Made by a program: the position numbers and the translations under genes
Source: Dillenia suffruticosa
Lineage: Eukaryota; Streptophyta; Magnoliopsida; Dilleniales; Dilleniaceae
Length of the DNA: 64,000 nt
Direction: 5' to 3'
Assembly (NCBI GenBank): GCA_033439265.1
Contig: JAVTVX010000019.1
Coordinates: 4,657,501 to 4,721,500 of the forward strand
Shown here: piece by piece, positions 1-11,590 of the stretch
Layout of the letters: each line of letters opens with the position of its first letter
How positions within the stretch are numbered: the first letter of the stretch is position 1
Notes under the pieces: generated by a model
The model's database searches: none
What the model was told of the DNA's origin: nothing
Seen by the model: the letters and a program-made list of their open reading frames with translations, nothing else

Positions 1-5
1 TATGA

Positions 6-566
6 CTTAATGCATATTGTGACTCTGATTGGGCCGGTTGTCCTCTTACATGGCGTTCTATTACTGGCTATCTTATTTTTATTGGTCACTCTCCCATTAC
101 CTGGAGAACCAAGAAACGAACCACTGTTTCTTGTTTTTCCGCTGAAGCTGAATATCGCTCTATGGCTACCATTGCATGTGAACTTATCTGTCTTCGTACC
201 TTACTTCATGATTTGCAAATCCCTCAATCTTTGCCAGCTCACCTTCATTGTGACAATCGTGTTGCCATTCATATTGCCGCCAATCCTGTTTATCATGAGC
301 ATACCAAATATATTGAAATTGACTATCATTTTATTCGGGATTGCATTACATCTGGTTCCATCATTACGTCCCATGTTCCATCTCACCTTCAGCTTGCTGA
401 TCTCTTTACTAAAGCTCTCGATCATCGGCAATTTCATTTTCTTGTTGGCAAGTTGGGCATTCGAAATCTTCATGCTCCCACTCGAGGGGGTGTATTGGAT
501 GATGATCTCCAGTTAGCTTTAATTTCCTCTATCATTCCTCTATCAAATATTTATATTATCTTTTAG
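6..566 (+). CDS. copia RNase H, C-terminal part (fossil element)
   Basis: This is the last domain of the Ale-like polyprotein. RNase H removes the RNA strand during reverse transcription in the element's cytoplasmic particle. The domain's conserved blocks can be read (DSDW near the window edge, SAEAEY, CDN, LADLFTKAL). The frame runs past the polypurine tract and ends inside the LTR, as is common in this lineage. A long ORF in another frame over the same bases is a shadow. Because the window cuts the gene, I cannot say whether the whole element is intact. Confidence 0.85.
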   Translation, partial: LNAYCDSDWAGCPLTWRSITGYLIFIGHSPITWRTKKRTTVSCFSAEAEYRSMATIACELICLRTLLHDLQIPQSLPAHLHCDNRVAIHIAANPVYHEHTKYIEIDYHFIRDCITSGSIITSHVPSHLQLADLFTKALDHRQFHFLVGKLGIRNLHAPTRGGVLDDDLQLALISSIIPLSNIYIIF

Positions 567-764
567 TATCCTTGATTTAAGGATCTCTAGTTGGTCAACT
601 ATTTGTATCTCTAATCTAGCCTTAATTTCCTCTATCAAATATTTACATTCTCTTTTAGTATCTCTGATTTAAGGATTTCTTTTGTATATAAATATACTTT
701 GTATCATTAATAAGACATGAAAAAGAAATTACAGCAACTCTCTTCTACCTTTTGTCAAACACAA
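491..764 (+). repeat. 3' LTR of the Ale-like copia element
   Basis: The LTR starts TGTATTGG directly after the polypurine tract and ends AAACACA, giving the canonical TG...CA termini and a length of 274 bp. A TATA-like box (tatataaata, 685-694) lies about 80 bp before the 3' end, as expected for LTR promoters. If still active it would transcribe rightward into the downstream exon. The partner LTR is outside the window. Confidence 0.82.
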
Positions 765-902
765 TGATATCCTTTCCCAGCTCCATTGTATTGCAACTGC
801 TCTATTGGTGGCAATTTTCCCTTTCTTTTTCCTGCATATTCAAGTTGGCTTCTTCCTCTTCACTTTCCTCCTAAACTTTCTATCATTTACTTTTTTGATT
901 AG

Positions 903-1013
903 GAACTTGGTGGGAATGCTGCTCGAATCTTTTATGCTGCTAAAGAAGGTAATGAAGGGAAGAGAGCATATATGGAGCGCAGACGCCCTGATTTTTCCAA
1001 ATTATGTAAATAA
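903..1013 (+). CDS. MENB: last exon of 1,4-dihydroxy-2-naphthoyl-CoA synthase
   Basis: After a pyrimidine-rich stretch and an AG acceptor (901-902), 36 codons run to a TAA. They read ELGGNAARIFYAAKEG, then NEGKRAYMERRRPDFSKL and CK. From memory of the family, this matches the C-terminus of MenB enzymes: E. coli MenB ends with a block like LAGNATMLFYMTEEGQEGR followed by KRQPDFSKF. The enzyme closes the second ring in phylloquinone (vitamin K1) synthesis and is peroxisomal in plants. The intron phase is 0. The earlier exons must lie left of the window, on the other side of the copia insertion. The tail LCK differs from the usual FPR-type ending, so a further exon or a decayed copy is possible. 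The homology to MenB is fairly firm; whether the gene works is not known. Confidence 0.68.
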   Translation, partial: ELGGNAARIFYAAKEGNEGKRAYMERRRPDFSKLCK

Positions 1014-1554
1014 CTGTAGATCGAAATATTTGGTTTTCTATATGTTAGAAGTTGTGTTTAGACTCAAATCTTTCAACTCTATGTCTTATGCAATGTAAGA
1101 AGCAGAAAAGTTCTGCTGTAACCATGTCACTTACGAAAAGGAAGGTAGCATCAGTGCAGGTAGTAAGGGTTTGTAACTTAACAGCTTGGGGTCCTTTTTT
1201 TTTTCTTTTGCAAAATCTCAATTTTGGGTTGAATTGAAATTTAAGTGTTTTTTAATTTAAAAAAAATTACCTAAATTTAAGGTTGGGGTTCTAGATTCTT
1301 CATGATACTAGGACAACTACTTATGTGTTAAAAATGCTTTAGAGATGAATCGAGAGAGATGCTAATTGTAGAATGGCAGATTATATCTTCTAGCAAAATA
1401 TTTCGGACTTCAGGTCACTCAATTCAGAATTGGTGCTAAAGCAAGTTTTCTGATGCCTCCACCTCAGTCCCTAACATTTGTTTAGTTGATGAACAATTCT
1501 GACCACAATTAGTTCCAAAATCTGAAAACCATAGAAAGGAGGAAAATCGAGGGA
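1014..1554. other. MENB 3' flank, no gene seen
   Basis: This AT-rich stretch follows the presumed stop codon. It probably begins with the MENB 3' UTR. I see no coding frame with family features and no clear poly(A) signal position. The short ORFs here have no recognisable content. Confidence 0.5.
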
Positions 1555-1661
1555 TGGGTGGTCCAATGTCCCTTCTTGGTCGACGAAATAGTGGTCTTGG
1601 TTGACACAAGTCCAGCCTTTGGTGGACTGTAGTGAGGTGCTTGGTCGACGGAACAGCTTTT
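1555..1661. repeat. TCGAC-motif cluster, left part
   Basis: CTTGGTCGAC occurs at 1575-1584 and 1640-1649, with a related cttggttgac near 1596. The mirror form GTCGACCAAGG occurs on the far side of the copia insertion (8820-8830, 8880-8890, and ATCGACCAAGG at 8901-8911). The copia element therefore interrupted one motif-rich sequence. Its origin is unknown. It recalls the TCGA repeats in the Sirevirus LTRs farther right. Confidence 0.6.
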
Positions 1662-1666
1662 GATAG

Positions 1667-2167
1667 TGAAGGTAAAAGTGCCCACGTGAGGCATTTACTT
1701 TGGTAAATTCCAATGATGGAAGTTGGGAAATAATGGGTTAACCATTATCCCAACCTTCATAATTTACTATCCATGATCCCATAATTAAGTCTCTAATTAT
1801 GTATTACGATTAAGAAAGAATATTAGAGTTAATCTCTTGAGGAGAGAACGCGAGAGAGAGAGAGAGAGAAAAAAAAAAGGATCTTAGATCTCACTAAACT
1901 TTTCTCTAATTGAGGCTTTGAGAAAAATTCTGTGTAGGGAATTTTTCACATCATTTTGTCACCGGATTAAGAGTTGAGGTATTGTGGTATTGCAGTGATA
2001 ACTCGCATAATGTGGTTATCACCCTGATAGTGAGATCGATTGAGAAAGGGTACGTAGTTCCTTATTTTTTCTACGATTCATTCACCAAGGTATACCTGAA
2101 AATCTAAACTTTTTATTATTCTGAAAATTCTATCATACTTCCGTTTGTGTATGAATTAAATCTAACA
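1667..2167 (+). repeat. 5' LTR of copia element
   Basis: This 501-bp repeat starts TGAAGGTAAAAG and ends CTAACA. It matches 8285-8794 along its whole length. It contains a GA run (1852-1868) and the block gtcaccggatt, both shared with the 3' copy in diverged form. Confidence 0.93.
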
Positions 2168-2182
2168 TTGGTATCGGAATAT
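2168..2182 (+). other. primer binding site of copia element
   Basis: ttggtatcggaatat begins one base past the LTR end. It is one change from the TGGTATCAGAG-type site complementary to initiator methionine tRNA used by most copia elements. Confidence 0.8.
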
Positions 2183-2629
2183 GTTGGATTTATTAGAATA
2201 AATTTTTTGGAATTTTTTTTCGAGTATAAGATTTAGAGTTTGGATCACGGATAAATTTCATAAATCCAATTGCATCACGACATTACCCATGATTTGTAGA
2301 TCACAAATATAATTTTTTTATAATTTTTGGAATATGTTTAGATCTTGAAATTGAATGTCAAAGTTTTCGACTCTAATGATACCCATAAGATAAAAAACTA
2401 ATTGATCTATAAAAATGGCATAAATGTGTTCCTTGTATATTGATCTACATTTGACATATGTATTGTGCATTGTCATTGTCGGAAACTTGGTTTTCCGATA
2501 TGGTCACGAATGACCAAAATTTTGGACGCTTGATTCGCTAAGATTAGGACTTTGAATCTCCCAAAAATCAAGTTAAGGATATTTTGGGAAGTCTAATTTT
2601 ATTTTTGGGACTAAATTGCTGTCAAAAAG

Positions 2630-2955
2630 TGGACGGAAATGAGTTTTCTGGAAATTAGGTCAAAAGACCCGGTTGCAGACCCGTCGGGTGAGGAAGAAAC
2701 ACTCCAGACACATAGGCGTGTAAGCCACACGCACGTAGTGGTGCGTGAACTAGGCGGGCACAGGCGCGTGAGTGGTCTGACAGTCCGGGTCGATTCGGAC
2801 CGGATTCGCCCCCGCCCGTGACCCGGGTAACGCAAAGGGCGCGCGTGAAGGACGCGACACACGTCTAGCTCGTGGACCAGACTGCTGCAGGCGCTTGAGG
2901 CATGTGGCAACGCGTGGTGGCACGTGAGGACTCCCGCGGTGTGTCAGGCCATCCA
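2630..2955. other. GC- and CpG-rich island in the copia leader
   Basis: This stretch is rich in G, C and CpG, with many cgcgtg, cacgcg and cacgtg-like words, while the DNA on both sides is strongly AT-rich. It lies between the primer site and gag. It has no convincing ORF on either strand; the short ORFs here are compositional. It may be a leader feature of the family or captured sequence. Confidence 0.6.
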
Positions 2956-3208
2956 TAATTGGATTTTTTCATTTTTTTGAAGGTCTCACCTCTATATTTG
3001 TGACTATTTATGGGATTTTGTGTGTTGAATCCAACTCCGAATGGTGAGATACAATCCCGGGTTGTGGTGTATGGTATTCGTTGACTCATACGTTTACCTA
3101 GGGGTCTATACTCAAATCATTTAGAATTTGTTGATTCGTAAGGTGTGCAAAAATTATGAAAATAAATATCATTAGTCACTAACATCTCTTTTTCTGTATA
3201 ACAGAGGC

Positions 3209-4060
3209 AATGACTACAATTAAGAGTGTCATACTTGATATTGTGAAGGGAGATCAAGTGATCGGTGACAATTATGATATTTGACACTGAAAAGTTCAGT
3301 TTGTTTTCAAGGAACAGGATCTAGCGAAGGTTCTGAAGCACGAGATGTCAGACCCTAGGGAGGGTATCATGCCTCGGGAGGGACGGGATCATGAGTCGTA
3401 TCGTGATTGAAAGAAAAATGATGGCCAGGCTAAGGCAATCTTTTTGAGTAGTGTGCATGATGACATGATTTCAGTTTATAAGCAATATCCTATTACGATG
3501 TCAGTTTAGGTTACCCTAAAAGAGTATTTTAGCTCCAAGTCAGCTCCTAAGTTGAGAATGTTGACGTATAGGTTGAAGAAACTGAATTATACTATGAAAT
3601 AGGATCTTATGCACTTGTCGAGTACAATTGACTCTTTGAAGAATATGGGGGAGCCAATGTCTGATGAGATTCAGGTACTGGAAGTGATTTAGTCTTTACT
3701 TGACTCCTGGGATGTGGTTAAATTCTATCTCACACATACTAAGAGTATTCATACTTTCATGGATGTAAATAAGCATTGTGAGTTCAAAGAGGAGCATCAG
3801 GAGGTGACTAGATCTGTTTCAGGTCATGCTTATTTGGTGGAGTCGAGTAAGGGCTCATAGGGTTTCAAACGTAAGTGGCGCAAGCATGATGGGAAGACTA
3901 GAAGCCAAGGTAAGAAAAAACCATCTACTAAGACCGACGACAAGGGATAGAAGCATAGAAAAAAGGAGCTCGATAAGAGCAAAATCAAGTGCTATGTATG
4001 TGGCAAGTTCAGTCATTTTGCTCGTAAGTGTGCCGAACGAAAAGTATATCCTTATTCTTT
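3209..4060 (+). pseudogene. copia gag remnant with zinc knuckle
   Basis: Starting with MTTIKSVILDIVKGD, this stretch carries the layout of a copia capsid protein and ends with a CCHC zinc knuckle (CYVCGKFSHFARKC, near 3991-4032) that would bind RNA. The region is broken in several places. It is directly followed by protease-like sequence, as in other copia polyproteins. Confidence 0.82.
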
Positions 4061-7000
4061 ACATGGTATGAGTTATATTTCATCTACTGTGATATTCACT
4101 GACTCCTCTTCTTTGTGGATTGTAGACTCAGGAGCCATCGACTATGCAGCTCACGATAGGAGCGCGTACGTGGATTTTTGCCGATTAAGTTCCCATACGA
4201 GGAGGCTGTATATAGAGAACGGAGTATTTGTGGCTGTAAAGTGGGTTGTTACATGCAAGTTGATGCTGCGAAGTAATCAAATTGTATATCTACATGATGT
4301 TTTGTTTGCTCTCGAGATTTGACAAAATCTCATATCTATACTTTTTCTTGATCGCTTAGGATATTTTATTTTGTTGAGAAACTCCGGTATTTCTATTTCT
4401 TATGACAGTTCTTTATTATATACTGATTTAGTCCGTGATGTACTATATACACTAGACATGGTTTCTTTTAATGAAATTTCTCATTTATTTTCTATTGCTT
4501 ATACATCTGATAGCGTAGTTAATGATGTTACTGTTTGGCATAGTCGAGTTGGTCACATGGGGTAAGAGAGAATAAACCGATTAGCTGTGAGTAGCCTGTT
4601 GGGACTACTAACTCGAGTCGAGTTGTCTCTATGTGAGTTTAGTCTAATCAGCAAAGTTATGAGAAAATCATTTGGAAAGACAATGAGAGATGAGACTCCA
4701 TTATAGCTGATCTATTCCAATATTTACGGGCCTATTAATGTGAGAGCCCAAAATAGAGTCATATATTTTATTATATTTATAGACAATTACACACATTTTG
4801 GTTACGTCTATCTGATGTGGCACAAATTTGAGACATTAAAATGTTTTAGGAGATTTATCAGCGAGATTGAAAATCAATTAGAGTTGAGAGTAAAAATTCT
4901 TAAAACCAATCAAAGACACGAGTATTTGTCTGAGTAGTTTAAAGATATATGTTTGAAGAAGGGCATTACGAGACAGTTGACTATTTCTACTACTTTTCAG
5001 CAGAACGGAGTAGCCAAGAGAAGGAATAGAATTCTGTTGGAGATTATAAGGTCTATGATGGCACAGACCAATTTGTTAATCTCCCATTGGGGAGATACAT
5101 TATTGACTGTTACCTACGTACTCAACCGTGTTCCAACTAAATCCATAGTCAGTACCTCATACGAGTTTTGGACAGAGAGGCAGTTTGATATTAGCCACTT
5201 GAGGTCATGGAGTTGTGTAGCATATGTTTACGATTCATCGCATCCACATGGCAAGTTAGGCCTGTGAGCTAAGAAGTGTATCTTTATAAGATACTTTGAA
5301 AATTCTAAGAAACATGTGTTCCTAGGTGAACACTCGAACGGTACAGTCTCTGAGATTGAATCTCGTGATACTACGTTCTATAAAATGATTTCTCTAAGAG
5401 AGGGAAAATCGATCGAAACTTTACCTTTTATGAAATGAGTAAGTCCAACGGCTCAGTTGAACCCAGCGATGGGACTTAAGAACTCGTTATGGATCTTGGT
5501 TCTAGTGAGAGTGGTCCATCTAGAGGTGGGGAGGTTCCCCCTCCTCGTAATAGTAGTCGGGGACATATATCTCAACGTCGTTTTCTGATTAAGGATGAGA
5601 TTCTCATGGTGACTCCCAAGGATAATGAGGAACCCCGGATATTTCAGGAGACTCTTAAGGGTCCTATGAAGGACCATTAGTTAAAGGATATGAAGGAGGA
5701 GATGGAATTTATGAGAGTCAATGGGGTCTGGGATCTAGTTAACTTACCTGATAATAGAAAGGACATTGGAAATAAGTGAGTTCTCAAAATCAAAAGAAAG
5801 GTTGACGGATTGGTATAGATATACAAGGTCTGTCTAATAGACAAGGGTTACACACAGACAAAGGGTAGACTACGAAGAGATTTTCTCCCATGTAGACAAA
5901 TTTACATCGATCCGTTTACTCTTAACAATTGTCGCAAGTATGGATTTAGAATTATGTCAGATGGATGTAAAAACGGCTTTTCTTAACGAAAATTTAGATA
6001 AGGAATTTATATGGAGTAACCCTTTGGATTCGTTCTAGTAGGTCATGAGAAAAAGATCTGTCGACTTTAGAAGTCGATTATAGTCTAAGCTGTCATTCAG
6101 GTGGTGGTATATGAGATTTCATGAGGAGGTAATATTTTATAGTTTTACGATGATTGAGAAGGATCATTGTGTCCATCTGATACGTTATAATGATTTTTTT
6201 GTGATCTTGTCCCTATATATGGACGATATAATGTTGGTTGAGAACAATATTGAGTATTTGATAATCATTAAAACATGGTTGTCATCAAGTTTCGACATGA
6301 AAGATATGAGCGAAACTGAGTTCATCCTTGGAGTTAAGATTCAGAGGGATCGCTCGAGACAAATGTTGACTCTTTCACAAGAAACCTATATTAGGAAGAT
6401 TCTCAAGCACTTTGGGATAAGTGATTGTAATTCTATAGATACTGCTATCGCCATATGTGATGGCCTGAATCTTGAGATGTGCCCTGAAACACAGAAAGAA
6501 GCAAGGGAGATGAGCAAAATCTCTTATTCCAGTATTGTTGGAAGTTTAATATATGCGATATTGTGTACACGATCAAACATGTGTCATGCAGTCGGTTTGA
6601 TGAGTAAATATTAATCAAATCTTGGAAGGGGTCATTGAAGAGCAGTGAAAAGAATTTTTAGATATCTCAAGAAAATTGCGAGCTACTTCTTGTGTTATAG
6701 AGGAGGTAATTTGTGCCTTATGAGATATTCAGATGTCGATTGGGGCGGTTAGATGCCGATTGGGGCGGTGATCTAGATAAGCATAAATCGACGTTAGGTT
6801 TTGCCTTCTTACTCAATGGTGGTGTCATTTCTTAGAGTTGTAAGAAACAAACCTATGTGACTCTATTTACGATACAGGTTGAGTTCGTGGCTTGCTCAAT
6901 CATAGTTCAGGAGAGTGTTTGGCTCCGGAGACTATTGGATGACTTAGGGATTGTGGTTGATAGAGAAAGACTAGTGATAAACTATTATGATAATCAGCCC

Positions 7001-7174
7001 ACTATCGTTTACTCTCAAGACTCTAAGTATCATAGTAGGACCAAATATATTGACACCGGATATAATTTTGTAAGAAATATTATCGAGAAGGGTGAAGTGA
7101 CCGTTAAGTACATTTCGATACACAACATGGTGACTGACCCTTTCACCAAATCATTGCTAGAGACTCGTTTGTAG
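4061..7174 (+). pseudogene. copia pol remnants: PR, INT, RT, RNase H
   Basis: The usual copia order is visible. A protease block (WIVDSGA) lies near 4117. Integrase begins with a WHSRVGHMG block near 4536 and continues with a core at 4770-5270 (IFIDNYTHFGYVYL, FQQNGVAKRRNRILLE). Reverse transcriptase at about 5690-6614 contains LSLYMDDIMLV. RNase H at about 6700-7174 has YYDNQPTIVYSQD, KYHSRTKYID and VTDPFTKSLL. All parts are broken and none can make an enzyme now. Confidence 0.88.
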
Positions 7175-8284
7175 AATATAGAAAGTCATTTTGCACACAT
7201 TTTGACATTTTTCATTTTGTATTGGATTGACGATGTGATGCTTATTACATTTATATATGATTCTTATGCATTATTCAGTCACACATGAATTTTATATTTC
7301 TTAAATAATGCACTTATTTTTTGATCATATATACTTTGATGTGATAAAAGATATATCAGACATGCGATGTCGACTCTCTCACACAAGTGACCACCTCTAG
7401 GTCTAAGTGAGTGGGGATGATACGGTTTCTAGACATAAGAGACATTGAGAGTGACCCTACTAGAATATAAGTCGCCCTGGTATGTGTTTAGGATGAGGTC
7501 ATCTGGGATATGACCGATATGGAAATACCCACATCTATGTTGACTGTAAATAACTAGATTTGAGATCTTAGATATCACTTGCTTTTAGTGATGTTGTTTT
7601 TGAAATACTCTCTTTGAAATATCATAGTCGTCTAAACACTGTGGCATGCACTTCATACCACGTGTGATAAGACGACTAGAGATAGTGAGAGCTATTATAT
7701 GAGACGATGATCTGATCATGATCCACATTCTTATTGTATGAGACCCGAGATCTATTGGATGAGATCTCTAATACCCTTATTATTTTTGGCTACTTCTAGA
7801 AGTCTTGATTCAATGTTTACTATTTTAGTTAGTTTATCTATGGCTCGGAAGATAAGTTGAAATCTAAGGGGCAGGTTTAGAAAAGCAGCTGAATTGGGGT
7901 TGATGGATTTGAGTTGGGAAAAATAAAGACCAATCGACATTATATCATTGTGTTGTGTTCACCAATCAGTCTGTTATGTTTATCCATATTGGAATTCAAA
8001 TATAATAGTGAATACACAGTCGAATAATAATTGAGAATCACTTTCGATAAGGAAAATGACTCGATGGATGTAATTGCATTGAGTTTGGGATATAGCGAGA
8101 CCTTTTGATACTAATGGTGACTTTTCGATCATCCTAACAGATGTATTAAAAAATTTTTGCTTGCAAGGGTACTCGCTAGTCGCATGACACCCAATCTTGT
8201 ATGAAAATCCAGCAGAATGATGTAAAAGATCACATGAATTATGATCTTGTAACGGATAAAATGTCATCATATGCAAGTGGGAGA
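7175..8284 (+). other. non-coding 3' region of copia element
   Basis: Between the end of RNase H and the 3' LTR lies about 1.1 kb without recognisable protein content. It ends in a purine-rich tract (caagtgggaga) just before the LTR, which served as the polypurine tract. Short ORFs here have no family features. Confidence 0.7.
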
Positions 8285-8794
8285 TGAAGGTAAAAGTGCC
8301 CACGTGGGGCATTTACTTTGGTAAATTCCAAAGATGGAAGTTAGGGAATAATGGGTCAACCCATTATCCCAACTTTTCTAATTTACTATCCATGATCCCA
8401 TAATTAAGTCCCTAATTGTGCACCAAGATTAAGAAGGAATATTAGGGTTAATCTCTTGAGGAGAGAACACAAGAGAGTGAGGAAAAAAAAAGGATCTTCG
8501 ATCTCACTAAACTTTTCTCACTAAACTTTTCTCTAATTAAGGGTTTGAGAAAAATTCTGTGTAGAGAATTTTTCATGTTATTTTGTCACCGGATTGAGGG
8601 TTGCTATATTGTGGTGTTACGGTGATAACTCGCCTAGTGTGGTTATCACCCTGACGGTGAGATCAATTGAGAAGGGGTTCGTGGTTCTCTATTTTTCATG
8701 TGATTCATTCACCAAGATATACCTGAAAATACAAACTTTTTATTATTCTGAAAATTCTGTCATACTTCCGCTTGTGCATGAATTAAATCTAATA
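8285..8794 (+). repeat. 3' LTR of copia element
   Basis: This 510-bp copy of 1667-2167 starts TGAAGGTAAAAG and ends CTAATA. It has a short tandem copy of ctcactaaacttttct not seen in the 5' LTR. The target duplication gatag follows at 8795-8799. Confidence 0.93.
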
Positions 8795-8799
8795 GATAG

Positions 8800-8912
8800 T
8801 CAATCAAGGAAGGGCTTTAGTCGACCAAGGTGTTTTCTTTGGTCGATGGAAGGATGCCTTAGGTAGACTGCCTTTCATAGTCGACCAAGGAAGGGCTTTG
8901 ATCGACCAAGGT
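8800..8912. repeat. TCGAC-motif cluster, right part
   Basis: Three (G/A)TCGACCAAGG motifs (8820-8830, 8880-8890, 8901-8911) and a tttggtcgat (8838-8847) occur within about 100 bp, with aagggcttt repeated between them. This is the other half of the sequence split by the copia insertion. Confidence 0.6.
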
Positions 8913-10856
8913 TTTTTTTTGTCCATTCTTTTTTTTAACTCTTTTTTTTCCTGTTTAATCAATCGAGATGCAATAAAACCGAGATATGCATTACCATTTC
9001 CTTGGTACATTATTTTCCATTTACTTCTCGACACATTATTTTCCATTTACCTGTAGGTGATATTATTTTCCCTTTACTTAAAATATATAGATAAATAAAA
9101 ATTAAATACACGAAGAAAAAATTGTGTTAAAGTTTAAAAAAAATTATTATTTTTCTTACAGGAGAAAAGGCAAAAACAAGCTTTTCTATATTAGAGGAAT
9201 GACTTCCATATAATGACTCTCCTCAACAGGAATTGAAAAAAAAAAGACTTTTTGAAATTAGCAATAAACATGAAGAGTAGCAAAACAAACGTCAAACAAA
9301 ACAAACGTTCAGAAACACAAATCTTCAGAATAGAAAAATTGTCTCCATGCATTATGATCATCATTAGGCACTCCAATCCTCTCAATCAAAATTGAAAAAA
9401 AAAAAACATTCTTGAAATTAGCTAGCAGAACAAATTTTAAACAAAACAAATGTTTAAAAGTATGAAAGACAAACAAACCTCCACAACTGAGGAATAGCTT
9501 CCATAATGAGCATTTGACCATTTCTATTTGCTCCATTGAGAGAGAGAAAGAGAAAAGGAGAGAGAGAGAGAGCATAATCTACTTAATGATTATCTTACTG
9601 CGTCCATTTGCCCAGCTTATATATATAGAGAGAGAAAGACAGAGATAAAGAGCATAGAGAAATGACTTCTATACACTACGATTGTCAAGATCATGACACA
9701 TCACTCTCCTCAACTAATCCATATGACACATTGGAATTGCATGTCCATTTACCCTGCTTAGAGAGATACAAATTCCCGATTTTGTGGCTTTTGTAAAAGT
9801 GAGAAGTTAGATCATCCTAGTGCCTAACACACTCCAGCTCACCAAATGGGTAAATCATGAGCAAGGATAGTAAAAATGTTAAACGTGAGAAGTTAAAGAG
9901 AATGTGTCATGTGGGTATTTTAGAATAAAAATATTTTGGAGAGTTTTTTTTCCCTGCTTGATCAATGAGATGTAATGACACCGAGAGATGCATTACCCTA
10001 TTTCTTCCTTGGTACTTTATTTTTTATTTACTTCTTGGCACATTATTTTCCATTTACCTATCGGGGATGTTATTTTCCTTTTACTTAAATTATATAAATA
10101 AATAAAAATTAAATACACAAATAAAAAAATTGTGTTAAAGTTAAAAAAATAATTATTTTTTTATAACAGAAAAGACAAATACATGCTTTTTTATAGTAGA
10201 TGAATGACTTCCATATGCCATGATTGTCCTCAACAAGAACTTAAATTTTTTTTTTTTTGAAATCAGCAATATACATGAAGAGTTGCAAAACAAATGTAAA
10301 GCAAAGCAAATATGCAGAAACACAAACGTTCAGAACAAAGGAATTGCTTTCATATACTATAATCATCATTAATCACACCACTCTCCTCAACCGAAATTAA
10401 TAAAAAAAACATTCTTGAAATTAGCTAACAGAACAAACTTTAAACAAAACAAATATTCAAGGGCAGGAAAGACAAACACAAACCTCCACAATAGAGGGAT
10501 GGCTTCCATAATGAATAGCTGACCATCTCCATTTGTCCCAATGAAAGAGAGAGAAAGAGAAAAAGAGAGAGAGAGAGATAGCATAATCTGCTTAATGATC
10601 ATCTTCATGTGTTCCTTTGCCCCACTTATATAAAGAGAGAAAAAGAGAGAGATAGAAAGTATAGAGGAATGGCTTCCATACATGATGATCATTAAGATCA
10701 TGACACACCATTTTCCTTAACTAATTTGCACAACACACTAGAATTGCATCTTAGGGAGATATGAATTTCTGATTTTATGATCATTGTAAATGTGAGAAGC
10801 TAGAGCATCTTAGTGACCCACACACTCCGACTCATCAAATAGCAAACGGATAAATC

Positions 10857-10964
10857 ATGAGAAATGATGGTGAAAATGTTAAATGTGAGAAGTTAGAAAG
10901 AAAGTGTTACATGAGAAATGATGGTGAAAATGTTAAATGTGAGAAGTTAGAAAGAAAGTGTTAC
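10857..10964. repeat. perfect 54-bp tandem duplication
   Basis: The 54 bases from atgagaaatgatgg to agaaagtgttac (10857-10910) are repeated at once in 10911-10964 without any difference that I can see. The duplication is present in only one of the 1-kb units, so it is younger than the array. Confidence 0.9.
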
Positions 10965-11536
10965 AGGGTGTTTTAGAATGAAAATATTTTAGAGATTTTT
11001 TTTTTGCTTGATCAACCGAGATGCAATAAAACCGAGAGATGAATTACCCTATTTCTTCCTTGGTATATTATTTTCTATTTACTTCTCGACATATTATTTT
11101 CTATTTACTTCTAGGTGATATTATTTTCCCTTTACTTAAAACATATAAACAAATAAAAATTAAATATACAAATAAAAAAATTGTGTTAAAGTTTTAAAAA
11201 AAATTAATATTTTTTTTACAAAAGAAAAGGCAAACACAAGCTTTTTTACAGCAGAGAAATAACTTCCATACATCACAACTCTCCTCAAGTAAAGCAAATG
11301 TTCAGAAACACAACTTTCAGAACATAAAAATTGCCTTCATACACTATAATTATTATTAGACACACCACTCTTCTCAATCAAAATTAGAAAAAAAAATTCT
11401 TGAAATTAGCTAGCAGAACAAACTTTAAACAAACAAATGTTTAAAGGCAGGAAAGACAAACACAAACGTCTACAACAGGTGAATGACTTCCATAATAAAC
11501 ACATGACCATCTCCATTTACCCCACTAAGAGTGAGA

Positions 11537-11544
<8 letters not shown>

Positions 11545-11589
<45 letters not shown>
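11545..11589. repeat. (GA)n microsatellite
   Basis: About 22 GA dinucleotides lie in the third 1-kb unit. The equivalent runs in the other two units are shorter and interrupted. ORFs reading as Arg-Glu repeats here are artefacts. Confidence 0.95.

Positions 11590-11590
<1 letters not shown>

Larger units (their letters stand above)
1..764 (+). mobile_element. Ty1/copia element, Ale-like, 3' end only
   Basis: The window opens inside the RNase H part of a copia polyprotein. From base 21 the + strand shows CDSDWAGCP, SAEAEYR, CDNRVAIHIAANPV, HTKYIEIDYHFIRD, LADLFTKAL and LGIRNLHAP in the order usual for the Ale/Retrofit lineage. A polypurine tract (ctcgaggggg, 481-490) and one LTR follow. The 5' part lies outside the window, so neither the target duplication nor the age can be judged. 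The element points the same way as the presumed MENB exon just downstream and appears to lie in an intron of that gene. Family assignment rests on motif order and the short LTR. Confidence 0.9.
1667..8794 (+). mobile_element. Ty1/copia retrotransposon, both LTRs, heavily decayed
   Basis: The two LTRs (1667-2167 and 8285-8794) enclose a leader, a gag-like region, protease, integrase, reverse transcriptase and RNase H remnants and about 1.1 kb of non-coding 3' DNA. The 5-bp target duplication gatag is perfect (1662-1666 and 8795-8799). A primer site tggtatcgga, close to the usual initiator-Met tRNA site, follows the 5' LTR. The element is broken in many places, dozens in all. By eye the first 190 aligned LTR bases show about 19 differences, roughly 10%. 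That suggests an insertion of several million years if common plant LTR rates apply. The lineage within copia was not settled. Confidence 0.93.

Noticed and set aside
10-516. 168-codon ORF rich in Leu, Ile and Pro
   Set aside because: It is an out-of-frame shadow of the copia RNase H reading frame.
2611-2956. minus-strand ORFs rich in Arg, Ser and Pro
   Set aside because: They reflect the GC-rich block in the copia leader and match no known protein pattern.
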